A DNA stretch of 55,482 nucleotides from Desulfobacterales bacterium (GTDB taxonomy: Bacteria > Desulfobacterota > Desulfobacteria > Desulfobacterales > SpSt-501), in contig JALOOU010000010.1 in the NCBI GenBank assembly GCA_025454255.1, positions 1 through 55,482 of the forward strand, read 5' to 3'. This document shows positions 23,871 to 33,754 of this stretch, piece after piece; position 1 is the first letter of the stretch; each line of letters opens with the position of its first letter. A program made the position numbers and the translations under genes. A model generated the notes under the pieces. The model made no database searches and had not been told where the DNA came from. It worked only from the letters and a program-made list of their open reading frames with translations.

Positions 23871-26012
23871 CTACGGCTTGGAGTCGGCGGCCTCCACGCT
23901 GTATTCATCGATCTCGGCCGGCAGCTTGTCGAACACCGCCATGAACGACAGGCTGGCGCCGGGTTTGACGCCGACGTTGCTGTTGGCGGTGCCGGTGCTG
24001 ATCTGCAGCCGGGACAGAATGGTGTTGGTGTCCAGCGTGGCGAGCTGCTGGCCCGAGAGCAGGTTGCCGGCATAGACGGTGGCGGTCCGGATCGGGCTGC
24101 CGCCCTTGGCGAAAAGCGTGGCGGTCACCCGAATGCCGCTGCGGGGATGGTCGTAGGCGTTTCGGACCTTGCCCGTGACGACCAGCAGGCGGCCGGCCGC
24201 GGTGTTTTCGACGAACTCCGCCGTGACGCTGGCCGCATCCGGCAGAATCTTGAGACGGCCGGCGGGGTCCGCGGCCTCCGCCTTGAAAAATTTCCCGACA
24301 TTGCCGATCAGCGGAACGTCCAGGTCGATCTCGCTCAGGATCGGGATCGCGGTGTCGGTCAGGTAGGGGATGTTGATGCCCAGGCTGCGGGGCACCACCA
24401 GGGCGGCCAGCGCCAGCACCAGCACCAGTGCAGCGCCCGCCAGCGCCTTCAGCAGCCCGCCGGAGCTGCGCGCTGCGGCGGGTTGAGGCTTCTTGAAAAC
24501 GGCGGTCGACTCCTCGGGTTCGGCCTCCATCACGTCGGTGGCGCTGTCCACCCCGGCCGCGGCTCCCGCTGCGGCCGAAACGGCGCCGGGGAGCGCGCCG
24601 ACGGCGGTGGTGGCCGGCGCCGCAGCCGCCTCGGCCTCCGCCGGACTCGCGGGCTCGAATTCGATCTCCAAGTCGGTCGAGGCCCCGGGGCGCGTCTCCT
24701 CCGCCGCCTGCAGGCCGGCGTCGGCCGCGGCGCTCTCCTCTGAAGAGTCGATGAGAAACTGCTCGAGATCCGACTCCTGCGCAGGGTCCCCGGCGGCAAG
24801 CGCTGCGGCCAGGGGCTGGTCGAGAACCAGCTCGACATCGTCGATTTGCCGGACCTCCTCCGCCGGGGGACGATCGTTTTCAAGCAGGCCGGAGAGGTCG
24901 GAAAAGTCCAGCTCGTCGGTCGTGGCCAGCGCGTTGGGCGCCTCGGCGGCGGTCGGCTCTGTCGTTTGGGGCTCAGCCTCCACGGTCAAAGGCTGATCCG
25001 CTGTTTCGGCCAAAAACGACAGATCCAACTCCTCTGAGGCATCGGCGGGTTCGACCGCGGGCGGCTCTCCAAAAAGAGGGTTCTCTGCGGCCGGGGCAAC
25101 GGCGGTCGGCGGCGCCGCGTCGTCGAGAATGGTTTCAAGATCCGAAAGGTCGATTTCGTCGGTTTCGGCGAGCAGGTTTTTCTTTTCGGCATCCTTGGCC
25201 AGGGTGGTCGTCGTGGCCTCCGGCAGCGCTGCGAGGTCGAGGTTCAGTTCGTTGAGCAGGTCCAGCGAGGGGACGGCGGCAGGCGCCTCTTCCGCGGCGG
25301 TCGAAATGCCCGCCTCCGCAGCCTCCTTTTGATTTTCGAGCGGCAGGTCAAAATCAAGGTCCAGCTCCAGCTCCGGTGCGGTGCTTTCGGCAACCTCGGC
25401 TTTCGCCTCAGGCGGCGGCGCATCCCCATCAGCGGCTTCCAGCTCGGCCAGATCGAGCTCGAGCTCTTCCAGCTCCGGCAGACCGCCGGCCGTATCGGCT
25501 GCCGCGGCGGAGGGCTCCAGCCCCAGGTCGAAGCCGAGCTCCGGCTCCGCCGCCGGCGCCACCGCAGCGGGGTGCGGCTCAGAGCCGGCCTCCCCGTTCA
25601 GGCCGGGCGCATCCGCGTCAAGGTCGAGATCAAGATCGAGATTCAGGTCGAGCTCGCCCGTTTCCGCCGCCGCTCCGTCCGCCGGCGAGCGCTCGTCCAG
25701 GAGCAGATCGTCGACATCGAGCATCTCGGGCACCGGGGCGGCCAGCCCCGGGTCCGCGGCCTCCGCAGAGTCGTCGAAGAGCTCGTCGAGCTTGGCATCG
25801 ATTGCTGCCGTGCCCGCAAGTCCAGCGGGGTGCGCCTCCGGCGCCATCTCCTCGCTCAGCACCAGGGGCTCCTCCAAGTCCTCGGAGGGCGCCGGTGGAT
25901 GGGCGACGAACACATGCCGGCACTTCGAGCATCTCACCTTCGAGCCTGCGGGCTTCAGCAGGCGCTCATCGACGTGAAACCCCGTTTCACAGCCTTCACA
26001 GGTCACAATCAT
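23871..26012 (-). CDS. Zinc-ribbon / DUF3426 single-span membrane protein with a long acidic linker
   Basis: 713 residues. The N-terminus is an MJ0042-type zinc ribbon (Cys5, Cys8, Cys28, Cys31, in TCEGCETGF and RCSKCRHVF). Then come about 480 residues rich in Asp, Glu, Leu, Ala and Pro with many loose repeats of the kind ELDLDLDLD, EELDLS, DLSDLE. One membrane span follows (LLKALAGAALVLVLALAALVVP), then about 165 residues of DUF3426 (AAGRLLVVTGKVRNAYDHPRSG, LFAKGGSPI, the usual beta sandwich). Such proteins are common in Desulfobacterota and other proteobacteria with shorter linkers; function unknown. Topology would put the ribbon in the cytoplasm and the sandwich in the periplasm. Start ATG 26012 follows GGAG at 7 bases. 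Confidence 0.85.
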   Translation of the reverse strand: MIVTCEGCETGFHVDERLLKPAGSKVRCSKCRHVFVAHPPAPSEDLEEPLVLSEEMAPEAHPAGLAGTAAIDAKLDELFDDSAEAADPGLAAPVPEMLDVDDLLLDERSPADGAAAETGELDLNLDLDLDLDADAPGLNGEAGSEPHPAAVAPAAEPELGFDLGLEPSAAAADTAGGLPELEELELDLAELEAADGDAPPPEAKAEVAESTAPELELDLDFDLPLENQKEAAEAGISTAAEEAPAAVPSLDLLNELNLDLAALPEATTTTLAKDAEKKNLLAETDEIDLSDLETILDDAAPPTAVAPAAENPLFGEPPAVEPADASEELDLSFLAETADQPLTVEAEPQTTEPTAAEAPNALATTDELDFSDLSGLLENDRPPAEEVRQIDDVELVLDQPLAAALAAGDPAQESDLEQFLIDSSEESAAADAGLQAAEETRPGASTDLEIEFEPASPAEAEAAAAPATTAVGALPGAVSAAAGAAAGVDSATDVMEAEPEESTAVFKKPQPAAARSSGGLLKALAGAALVLVLALAALVVPRSLGINIPYLTDTAIPILSEIDLDVPLIGNVGKFFKAEAADPAGRLKILPDAASVTAEFVENTAAGRLLVVTGKVRNAYDHPRSGIRVTATLFAKGGSPIRTATVYAGNLLSGQQLATLDTNTILSRLQISTGTANSNVGVKPGASLSFMAVFDKLPAEIDEYSVEAADSKP

Positions 26013-26056
26013 GTTCAAACTCCGTTGACAGGTGGCGACGACGGCGGCGGCCGCCC

Positions 26057-26575
26057 TCACCGGTTGAGGTCATAAATGCCGGGCAGGTTCCGATACGCCT
26101 CGGCATAATCCAGTCCGTATCCCACCAGAAAGCCCGCCGCCACCACCCGGCCGACATAGGCCGGCTGGATCTGCCGCTGCCTGCGCTCACGCTTGTCGAT
26201 CAGCGCGCACACCGCCAGGCTGCGCGGATGGAAGCTGCGAAGATAGTCCAGCAGGAAGTCGATGGTGAGCCCCGTGTCGATGATGTCCTCGACCAGCAGC
26301 ACGTCGCGGTCGCGGATGTCGATCCCGAGCTCCTTGGTCAGCCGGATCCGGCCGCTGGAGGCGGAGCCGCTGCCGTAGCTCGCCGCCTGGACGAAATCGA
26401 TCGCGACCGGAATCGCAAGCTTGCGGGCCAGGTCGGAAAGGAAGATGAACGCCCCTTTTAGGGCGGCCACGAGAACGAGGTCCCGGCCGCTGTAATCGGA
26501 GGATATCTGTCGCGCCAGTCCGCTCACCAGCCGGTCGATCTCCTCCGCCGGCAGGACCGGTTTCAGTTCAGCCAT
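26057..26575 (-). CDS. hpt: Hypoxanthine phosphoribosyltransferase
   Basis: 172 residues, normal length. Purine salvage enzyme that joins hypoxanthine (and guanine) to PRPP to give IMP (GMP). The PRPP loop VLLVEDIIDTGLT, the ALKGAFIFLSDLAR loop, and the base-binding DKRERR and VGYGLDYAEAYRNLPGIY are present. It is separated from the next gene by 44 bases. A good promoter lies upstream at 26631-26659. Confidence 0.93.
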   Translation of the reverse strand: MAELKPVLPAEEIDRLVSGLARQISSDYSGRDLVLVAALKGAFIFLSDLARKLAIPVAIDFVQAASYGSGSASSGRIRLTKELGIDIRDRDVLLVEDIIDTGLTIDFLLDYLRSFHPRSLAVCALIDKRERRQRQIQPAYVGRVVAAGFLVGYGLDYAEAYRNLPGIYDLNR

Positions 26576-26630
26576 GTCTTGGAACCCTGAAGGCCGATCG
26601 CTCGGGCCTCAAGTGGATTTTATATAGATA

Positions 26631-26659
26631 ACTTTATCCCGAATCGGTATCAAAGTCAA
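26631..26659 (-). promoter_or_regulatory. Sigma-70 promoter of hpt
   Basis: On the minus strand TTGACT (26654-26659) and TAAAGT (26631-26636) are separated by exactly 17 bases. The AT-rich stretch TATCTATATAAAAT follows. The start codon of hpt is about 55 bases downstream. Confidence 0.6.
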
Positions 26660-26730
26660 ATTCAAGGGGGGCGGTGAAAATAGAAAAAGACTTAGAAAAT
26701 AGAAGGTTGGGGTCAGATCAGTGCGGCCGG

Positions 26731-27642
26731 TCACAGCCCTGTCTCAGCGAGTTTTTCGACCAGACGCCGCTGTTCGGTGTTCAGCTGCCTGGGGATATCC
26801 ACGTGGATGCGGACGAAAAGATCCCCTCGCTTGCCGCCTTTCATCGCCGGCAAGCCGTGCCCGGGCAGGCGCAGGCGCGTGCCGCTCTTGGTTCCGGGGG
26901 GCACTTTCAGAGTGTACTGTTTGCTGTCAAGGGTCGGCACCGAAACGCTGGTGCCCAGCAGCGCTTCGCTCAGCTTGATCTCGCGATTCGTGGTGAGATC
27001 CTGCCCCTCGACGCTGAAGACCGGGTCCTCGAGCAAGACCGCCTGAATGTAAAGGTCGCCCCGCGGCCCGCCGAACTGGCCCGGGCTGCCCTTGCCCGCG
27101 AGCCGCAGTTTCTGCCCGCTGACCATGCCCTTGGGGATCTTGACGGTCACCCGCTCGGGCGCCCCCTGCGACTGGATGGATATCTCCTTCGTCGCCCCGA
27201 AGGCGGCCTCGTGCAGCGACAGCGGCATTTCGTAGACCAAGTCATCGCCGCGCATCTGCTGCTGGCGCACGCGGCCGCCGAAAGGCGAGCCCGTGGAGTA
27301 GGTATAGCGTGCGCCGGAGCCGCCGCCCGAGCTGTAGAAGTCGCCGCCGCCGAAGCCGAACTCGCGCAGGATGTCGTTGATGTTGAACCCTCTGAAAATA
27401 TCCTCCTGGCTGAAGCGCTGCTGGAACCCCTCGGAGCCGAAGGTGTCGTATTCCTGCCGCTTCTGCTTGTCGCTCAGCACGGCATAGGCTTCGCTCAGCT
27501 TCTTGAACTTCTCCTCGGCGCCCTTGTCGCCTTTGGCGTGGTCGGGGTGGTACTTCATGGCCAGTTTGCGATAGGCCTTCTTGATTTCCGCCTCGGAGGC
27601 ATTGCGGGCCACGCCCAGTAGTTTGTAGTAGTCCTCCGCCAT
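26731..27642 (-). CDS. DnaJ/CbpA-type co-chaperone without cysteine-rich domain
   Basis: 303 residues. J-domain at 1-70 with the HPD tripeptide at 32-34 that stimulates DnaK, then a Gly/Phe-rich part ([21 protein letters not shown]), then two DnaJ C-terminal substrate-binding domains ([16 protein letters not shown] and [28 protein letters not shown] and [10 protein letters not shown]). The CxxCxGxG zinc domain is absent, so this is a type II protein like CbpA. No dnaK or grpE is next to it. A sigma-70 promoter lies 40 bases upstream, and I see no heat-shock sigma-32 signature. Confidence 0.9.
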   Translation of the reverse strand: MAEDYYKLLGVARNASEAEIKKAYRKLAMKYHPDHAKGDKGAEEKFKKLSEAYAVLSDKQKRQEYDTFGSEGFQQRFSQEDIFRGFNINDILREFGFGGGDFYSSGGGSGARYTYSTGSPFGGRVRQQQMRGDDLVYEMPLSLHEAAFGATKEISIQSQGAPERVTVKIPKGMVSGQKLRLAGKGSPGQFGGPRGDLYIQAVLLEDPVFSVEGQDLTTNREIKLSEALLGTSVSVPTLDSKQYTLKVPPGTKSGTRLRLPGHGLPAMKGGKRGDLFVRIHVDIPRQLNTEQRRLVEKLAETGL

Positions 27643-27679
27643 ACGCTAAGGATCTCCCGTTATTTAATTATGAATTTAT

Positions 27680-27708
27680 ACAATAAGTTGAAACGTTACA
27701 GCTGTCAA
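27680..27708 (-). promoter_or_regulatory. Sigma-70 promoter of the DnaJ-like gene
   Basis: On the minus strand TTGACA (27703-27708) and TATTGT (27680-27685) have a 17-base spacer, followed by an AT-rich start region. It lies in the 119-base gap between mnmG and the DnaJ-like gene. The start codon is about 40 bases downstream and AGGATCTCC-type bases before it give no strong ribosome site. Confidence 0.6.
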
Positions 27709-27761
27709 GCGCGCCGCCCCCGGCCCGCCGGTGCGCGAAACCGCTTCAGGCTCAATGAACG

Positions 27762-29633
27762 CTAGCGGCTCCGGGCTTTCAACGCCACCATCAAGACCGA
27801 CAACGCGGCGGGGGTCATGCCGTCGATGCGCGCCGCCTGCCCGAGCGAGGCCGGGCGCACGGCGGCAAGCTTCTGCCGCAGCTCGTTGGAGAGCCCATGC
27901 ACGGCGGCGAAGTCGAAATCCTCCGGCAGCCGCGTCTTCTCGAGGTGCTTGAAGCGCTCGATTTCGCGCAGCTGGATCTGGATGTAGCCCTCGTATTTGA
28001 CTTCGATCTCGACCTGCTGGGCCACCAGGGGATCGATCGGCGCCGGGGCGGGCGACAACGCGGCGACCGCCGGGTAGCCGAGTTCGGTCCGCTTGAGCAG
28101 CTGGTCGAGGGGCACCCCTTGGCTTAACGGGGCCGAGCCGCAAGCGGAAAGGAAACGGTTCACTTCGGGGCCCGGGCGGATGACGGCGGCTCGGATCCGC
28201 CCGATCTCCCGGCGGATCGCCGCCCGGCGTTCGCGCATCTCGCGCACCGCCTCCGCGCCGACCAGCCCGAGCGCGTGGCCTTTCTCCATCAGGCGCAGGT
28301 CCGCGTTGTCCTCGCGCAGCAGCAGACGGTACTCGGCGCGGGAGGTGAACATGCGATAGGGCTCGCGGGTGCCGCGGGTCACCAGGTCGTCGACCATGAC
28401 GGCCATGTAGGCCTCGGATCGATCCAGCACGAACGCCGGCCGCTGCTGGACCCGGCAGGCCGCGTTGATGCCGGCCCACAGCCCCTGGGCCGCCGCCTCC
28501 TCGTAGCCGGAGGTCCCGTTGATCTGCCCGGCCAGAAACAGCCCCTCGACCCGTTTGGCCTCGAGGGTTTTCTTGAGCTCAACCGGGTTGACGTAGTCGT
28601 ACTCGATGGCATAGGCCGGCCGCATGATCTGCGCACGCTCCAGACCGTCCACCGAACGCACCAGCTCGACCTGGACCTCCAGCGGCAGGCTGTTTCCCAG
28701 GCCGCTCGCGTAGATCTCCTCCGTGTCGAGGCCCTCGGGTTCCAGGATGACCTGATGGCGCTCCTTTTCAGGGAACTTGACGACCTTGTCCTCGAAGGAG
28801 GGGCAGTAGCGGGCCGAGGTGCCCGTGATCACCCCCCCGTAAAGGGCCGAACGGTGCAGGTTGCGGCGCAGGATCTCATGGGTGGCCGGGCCGGTGTGGC
28901 CGATGAAGCTCGACTGCTGCGGCAGCCGGGGGCCGACCGTAAAGCGCGAGAAGCGGGTCGGCGACGGGTCGCCCGCCTGTTCGCTGAAGCGCGAAAAATC
29001 GATGCTGGCGCGGCGCAGGCGCGGCGGGGTGCCGGTCTTCAAGCGGCCCAGTTCGAAGCCCAGCGCCTGCAGGTGCGCCGCCAAGCCATAGGCGGCGAAC
29101 TCGCCCGCCCGTCCGGCCGGGATCGAGGTGAACCCGATGTGCACCAGGCCGCTCAGAAACGTGCCGGTGGCCAGCACGACGGCCCGCGCGGCATAGCCGT
29201 AGCCGGTGTGGTCTTCGACCCCGACCACGCGCCCGCCCTCCACCACCAGCCGCTCCACCAGCGCCTGCTTGAGGTCGAGCCCCGGCTGGGCCTCGACCAC
29301 GGCCTTCATGGCCATGTGGTAGCGTTTCTTGTCGTTCTGGGTCCGGCTGGACTGGACCGCGGGCCCTTTGCGGGTGTTGAGCGTGCGGTATTGGATGGCG
29401 GTGCGGTCGGCCGCCTTGGCCATCTCCCCGCCCAGGGCGTCGATCTCCTTGACGAGCTGCCCCTTGGCCATCCCGCCGATGGAGGGGCTGCAGGGCATGG
29501 CGGCCAGCTTGTCGAGGTCGATGGCCAAAAGCAGCACCCGGCAGCCCATGCGAGCGGCCGCCAGGGCGGCCTCGCAGCCGGCGTGGCCGGCGCCGACGAC
29601 CAGCACATCGTAGGTCGGAGAAAAAAGCGTCAT
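27762..29633 (-). CDS. mnmG: tRNA uridine-5-carboxymethylaminomethyl modification enzyme MnmG (GidA)
   Basis: 623 residues, full length. FAD and NADH-dependent partner of MnmE that installs cmnm5 at U34 of several tRNAs. Motifs: [20 protein letters not shown] (FAD), [69 protein letters not shown] with catalytic Cys-free FAD contact region, [50 protein letters not shown]. The C-terminal MnmE-binding helices end in [11 protein letters not shown]. No mnmE is nearby. The start ATG 29633 and the divergent gene at 29797 share a 163-base control region. Confidence 0.95.
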   Translation of the reverse strand: MTLFSPTYDVLVVGAGHAGCEAALAAARMGCRVLLLAIDLDKLAAMPCSPSIGGMAKGQLVKEIDALGGEMAKAADRTAIQYRTLNTRKGPAVQSSRTQNDKKRYHMAMKAVVEAQPGLDLKQALVERLVVEGGRVVGVEDHTGYGYAARAVVLATGTFLSGLVHIGFTSIPAGRAGEFAAYGLAAHLQALGFELGRLKTGTPPRLRRASIDFSRFSEQAGDPSPTRFSRFTVGPRLPQQSSFIGHTGPATHEILRRNLHRSALYGGVITGTSARYCPSFEDKVVKFPEKERHQVILEPEGLDTEEIYASGLGNSLPLEVQVELVRSVDGLERAQIMRPAYAIEYDYVNPVELKKTLEAKRVEGLFLAGQINGTSGYEEAAAQGLWAGINAACRVQQRPAFVLDRSEAYMAVMVDDLVTRGTREPYRMFTSRAEYRLLLREDNADLRLMEKGHALGLVGAEAVREMRERRAAIRREIGRIRAAVIRPGPEVNRFLSACGSAPLSQGVPLDQLLKRTELGYPAVAALSPAPAPIDPLVAQQVEIEVKYEGYIQIQLREIERFKHLEKTRLPEDFDFAAVHGLSNELRQKLAAVRPASLGQAARIDGMTPAALSVLMVALKARSR

Positions 29634-29796
29634 GGGAGTCGAGCGCCCGGTCGATTGCGCGGAATTGCCCGCATGTGATACACACGGGGTGCGCGCTGCG
29701 CACCGGCCGTTGAGGCAGCCGGCGCGGATGGCCCGGCTGAGCGCACCGGCGCAGCGGGCGCATTATAGGGAGGCCGGCCGAAACGGTCAAGCCGCC

Positions 29797-30732
29797 ATGC
29801 ACAAGCGCTACAACGACCTTGCCACCCACCTGCGCGCGATGTTCGGCTGCCGGGTCCAGAAAATCTCCGTCGACGCGGGGCTGAGCTGCCCCAACCGCGA
29901 CGGGCGCCTGGCCACCGGCGGCTGCATCTATTGCAACGCCCGCGGATCGGGCACCGGCGCCCACCGCGCCGGCCGCTCCATCGCCCTCCAGCTCGCCGCC
30001 GGCAAGCAGGCGCTGGCGCGCCGCTACGGGGCCGAAAAATTCATCGCCTATTTCCAGTCCTTCTCCAACACCTATGCCCCGGTGCCGGTCCTGAAGACCC
30101 TTTACGACGAGGCTCTCGGCGTGCCGGGCATCGTGGGGCTTTCGATCGGCACGCGCCCGGACTGCGTGTCGCCCCCGGTGCTGGAGCTGCTCGCCGACTA
30201 TGCCCGCGAACGGCTGGTCTGGGTCGAGTACGGGCTCCAGTCCGCCCGCGACGAGACCCTGGCGCGGATCCGCCGGGGCCACGACGCCGAATGTTTTTTC
30301 CGAGCGGCGGCGCTCACCCGCCGGCGCGGCATCCGCATCTGTGCCCATGTGATATTAGGCCTGCCGGGCGAAACGCGCGCGGACATGCTCTACACGGCCG
30401 GCCGCCTGGCCGATACCGGCATCGATGGGCTCAAGCTGCACCTGCTCTACGTGATCAAAGGCACGCCCATGGAGGCGCTCTGGCGCAGCGGAGAGTACCG
30501 CTGCCTCGAGCAGCAGGAGTACGTCGACCTCGTATGCGATGTCCTCGAGCGCATTCCCGCCGCGGTCGTGATTCAGCGGCTCACCGGCGACCCCCACCCG
30601 GAGGAGCTCGCGGCCCCGGCCTGGTGCCGCAACAAAGCCGCGACCCTGGCGTCGATCGAGGCCGAACTGGAGCGCCGCGACTCGCACCAGGGGGTGCGGG
30701 CCGGCGCCTCCGCGAGGGGCCCGGTTTCTTGA
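29797..30732 (+). CDS. Radical SAM protein, YhcC/TIGR01212 family
   Basis: 311 residues. The cluster site is of the long form, CPNRDGRLATGGCIYC, in which the first Cys is well separated from the Cys-x-x-Cys pair. Other motifs: YFQSFSNTYAPVPVLK, GLSIGTRPDCV, VWVEYGLQSARDETLARIRRGHD, GLPGETRADM, LKLHLLYVIKGTPME and VIQRLTGDPHPEEL. YhcC relatives are common; the function is not settled although some are linked to arginine/nitrogen or anaerobic metabolism. Start ATG 29797 matches the usual family N-terminus (HKRYNDLATHLR); the open frame further upstream lies in the mnmG leader. Confidence 0.88.
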   Translation: MHKRYNDLATHLRAMFGCRVQKISVDAGLSCPNRDGRLATGGCIYCNARGSGTGAHRAGRSIALQLAAGKQALARRYGAEKFIAYFQSFSNTYAPVPVLKTLYDEALGVPGIVGLSIGTRPDCVSPPVLELLADYARERLVWVEYGLQSARDETLARIRRGHDAECFFRAAALTRRRGIRICAHVILGLPGETRADMLYTAGRLADTGIDGLKLHLLYVIKGTPMEALWRSGEYRCLEQQEYVDLVCDVLERIPAAVVIQRLTGDPHPEELAAPAWCRNKAATLASIEAELERRDSHQGVRAGASARGPVS

Positions 30733-30781
30733 ATTCGGCGCCTCACCGGCCTATAAGGGCCAAAGCCACGCGAGAAAGGGC

Positions 30782-33754
30782 GTGAAGCCTCCTATGACCC
30801 ATGCCACCCCACCCACCGCCGGACGAGACGAATTCGACCTCTCCTTCAAAGTCTTCCACGAGCTCATGGCGCGCAAGGTGACCGACATCCTGTTGGTCAG
30901 CAGCCCCTACGACGCTTTCATCATGGAGGAGGAGGGGCGGCTGGCCGAACGGATCATCCACGAGTACCGCGGCCTGAACCTCTCCCGGCCGCCGATGCTC
31001 ACCTGGGTGTCGACCTCCGCCGAGGCCCTCGACGCCTTGCGCCGCAAGAAGTTCGACCTGGTGATCACCATGCCGCTGGTGGACGACACGGACGCCGACG
31101 CGCTGGGCCGCACGATCAAGGCGAGCTTTCCGGAGCTGCCGGTGTTCCTGCTGGTGCACAAGACGGACCAGAGCGTGTTGGATCAGACGAGCGCCGATCG
31201 CAGCGCCATCGACCGCGTCTACGTCTGGCGGGGCAACTCCGACCTGATCCTGGCCGTGATCAAAAACTTAGAGGACCGCCTGAACGTCGCCTACGACACC
31301 GAGCGCGCCAAGGTGCGGGTCATCATCGTGGTCGAGGACACCCCGGCCCACTACTCGGCCCTGCTGCCCATTCTATACAAGCAGATCGTCACCCAGACCC
31401 AAGCGGCCATGGAGGAGTCCGTCAACGACGAGCACCGCATCTTCCGCATGCGGGCCCGGCCGAAGATCCTGGTGGCCGAGACCTACGAAGAGGCCATGGC
31501 GCTTTACCGCCGCTACCAGCCCTACCTGCTCGGGGTGATCTCCGACGTGCGCTTCCCGCGCGGCGGCGCCCTGGACGACAGCGCCGGGTTTTCGCTGCTG
31601 GAGGCCATCCGCGCCGATAACCCCGACCTGCCGCTGTTGAACCTGAGCTCCGAGGAGGCCAACCGCGAGCGGGCCCGGAGCATCCCGGCCGTGTTCATCA
31701 ACAAGAACTCCCCGACCCTGAACGCCGAGATCCACGACTTTTTCATGACCTATCTCGGCTTTGGGGACTTCGTCTTCCACCTGCCGGACGGCCGCGAAAT
31801 CGCCCGCGCCTCCGACCTGAGGACGATGGAAAAGCTGCTGCCCGACATCCCGGAAGCCTCCGTGGACTACCACGCGCAGCGCAACCATTTCTCCAGCTGG
31901 CTGATGGCCCGCTCGGAGGTCATGCTGGCCTCCAAGCTCAAGCCGGTCAAGGCGAGCGATTTTGCGAACACCCAGGCCTTGAAGGAGTACCTGGTGCGCT
32001 GCATCGCCGAACGCCGCCGGGGGCGCCAGAAGGGCATCATCACCGAATGGACCGCCGACCGCTTCGACCCGGATGCGGATTTCATCAAAATCGGCCGCGG
32101 CTCGCTCGGCGGTAAGGCCCGCGGGCTGGCCTTCATCTCCACCCTGCTGCGCCAGCATCCGGAGCTGCAGGCCCGGCACACGGAGATGGAGATTCGCATC
32201 CCCAAGACGGTGGCCATTTCAACGGAGGGCTTTGACGCCTTCATCGGCGAGAACCGCCTGGCGGAGCTCGCCACCCGCGAGGTCGACGACCGGGAGGTCG
32301 CTGCGGCCTTCATGGCCGCGCCACTGCCGGAGTGGCTCACCCGGCGCCTGGCCCTGCTGCTGGAGCAGACGCCCTGCCCGCTCGCCGTGCGCTCCTCGAG
32401 CCTGCTGGAGGACGCCCAGTTCCAGCCGTTTGCCGGAATATACCGCACCGTGATGCTGCCCAACCTTCACCCCGACCCCGCGGTGCGGCTCCACCGGCTG
32501 GAGAGCGCCGTCAAGCTGGTCTATGCGTCCACCTATTTCGAAAGCCCCAAGGCCTTCGCCCGCAGCACCTCCCATCGCATCGAGGAGGAAAAAATGGCGG
32601 TGGTCATCCAACACGTGACCGGCCAGGCGTGCGGCGACTATTTCTTCCCCGCGCTCGCGGGGGTCGTGCAGTCCTACAACTTCTACCCGATCGCCCACAT
32701 GAAGCCCGAGGACGGCATCGCCCACATCGCCCTCGGATTGGGCAAAACCGTGGTGGAGGGGGGGACCTCGCTGCGCTTTTCGCCCAAGTACCCCCAGTTC
32801 ATGCCCCAGTTCTCGACCGTGGAGGACATTCTGAAAAACGCCCAGCGCACGTTCTACGCGTTGAATCTGACCGAGTTCCCGGCGGATCTGAGCGTCGGCG
32901 AAGACCCGACCCTGGCGCGCCTGGCCGTGGATGATTTCAGCGGCTCGGCCTGCGTGCAGGCGGTCTCGAGCACCTATTTCCCGCAGGAGCATCGCATCCG
33001 CGACGGTTTTCAGAACGGCGGTTTCCCCGTGGTGACCTTCGCCGGGGTGCTCAAGCACCGATCCTACCCTTTGGCGGAGGTCCTGGCGGACATCCTGGAC
33101 CTCGGGCGCAAGGGGGTCGGCTGCGCCGTGGAGATCGAGTTCGCCGTGAACCCGTTTGCCGCGCCCAGGCCGATCTTCGACCTGCTGCAGATCCGCCCGA
33201 TGGCCGTGGCCCGCCAGCGGCGCAATGTGCAGATCACCGCCGAGGAGGTCGCCCGGGCCTTCTGCTACTCCACCATGGCGCTGGGCAACGGCCTGGTCAG
33301 CGGCATCACCGATGTGGTTTTTGTCGACCCGGATGCCTTCGAGGTGGCGCGCACGATTGAAATCGCCGCCGAGGTCGGCCGCCTGAACAAGCAGCTGGCC
33401 GCCCAGAACCGCAGATATCTGCTGATCGGCCCCGGCCGCTGGGGTTCCGCCGACCGCTGGCTCGGCATCCCCGTGAAGTGGAGCGACATCTCCGCGGTGC
33501 GCGCCATGGTGGAGACGACCGCTGAGACCCTGCGGGCCGATCCCTCCCAGGGATCGCACTTCTTCCACAACATCACCTCCCTGGACATCAGCTATCTTAC
33601 GACGGGAAGCAGCGGGGAGGGATTCATCGACTGGCAATGGCTCAAGGCGCAGCCGCCCCAGACGCAGACGGCGCATCTGCGCCACCTTAGGCTTGCAACG
33701 CCGCTGACGATCAAGATCGACGGCCGGAGCTCACGCGCGGTGATCATGGCCTGA
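30782..33754 (+). CDS. Receiver-like domains fused to a PEP synthase/PPDK ATP-grasp domain
   Basis: 990 residues. About 36-165 and 190-335 are two receiver-like (CheY-fold) modules. The second has VVED at the first strand, VISDVRF with the phospho-acceptor Asp position, LLNLSSE and AVFINKNSP with the late lysine; the first (LLVSSPYD, FDLVITMPL) lacks the acidic pocket. From about 437 to 805 comes the PPDK_N/PEP-synthase ATP-binding part: GRGSLGGKARGLAFIS, PLAVRSSSLLEDAQFQPFAGIY, VVIQHVTGQ, GLGKTVVEGG, DLLQIRPM. The swivelling His domain and the PEP-binding barrel are absent; instead a 180-residue tail (LLIGPGRWGSADRWLGIPVKWSDIS) follows. It cannot make PEP as PpsA does. It may phosphorylate another partner. 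Start GTG 30782 or ATG 30794. Confidence 0.85.
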   Translation: MKPPMTHATPPTAGRDEFDLSFKVFHELMARKVTDILLVSSPYDAFIMEEEGRLAERIIHEYRGLNLSRPPMLTWVSTSAEALDALRRKKFDLVITMPLVDDTDADALGRTIKASFPELPVFLLVHKTDQSVLDQTSADRSAIDRVYVWRGNSDLILAVIKNLEDRLNVAYDTERAKVRVIIVVEDTPAHYSALLPILYKQIVTQTQAAMEESVNDEHRIFRMRARPKILVAETYEEAMALYRRYQPYLLGVISDVRFPRGGALDDSAGFSLLEAIRADNPDLPLLNLSSEEANRERARSIPAVFINKNSPTLNAEIHDFFMTYLGFGDFVFHLPDGREIARASDLRTMEKLLPDIPEASVDYHAQRNHFSSWLMARSEVMLASKLKPVKASDFANTQALKEYLVRCIAERRRGRQKGIITEWTADRFDPDADFIKIGRGSLGGKARGLAFISTLLRQHPELQARHTEMEIRIPKTVAISTEGFDAFIGENRLAELATREVDDREVAAAFMAAPLPEWLTRRLALLLEQTPCPLAVRSSSLLEDAQFQPFAGIYRTVMLPNLHPDPAVRLHRLESAVKLVYASTYFESPKAFARSTSHRIEEEKMAVVIQHVTGQACGDYFFPALAGVVQSYNFYPIAHMKPEDGIAHIALGLGKTVVEGGTSLRFSPKYPQFMPQFSTVEDILKNAQRTFYALNLTEFPADLSVGEDPTLARLAVDDFSGSACVQAVSSTYFPQEHRIRDGFQNGGFPVVTFAGVLKHRSYPLAEVLADILDLGRKGVGCAVEIEFAVNPFAAPRPIFDLLQIRPMAVARQRRNVQITAEEVARAFCYSTMALGNGLVSGITDVVFVDPDAFEVARTIEIAAEVGRLNKQLAAQNRRYLLIGPGRWGSADRWLGIPVKWSDISAVRAMVETTAETLRADPSQGSHFFHNITSLDISYLTTGSSGEGFIDWQWLKAQPPQTQTAHLRHLRLATPLTIKIDGRSSRAVIMA

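Noticed and set aside
24660-25900. CRISPR-like or tandem DNA repeat in the zinc-ribbon/DUF3426 gene
   Set aside because: The repeats are at the level of acidic amino acids in one long coding frame, irregular in length, without spacers.
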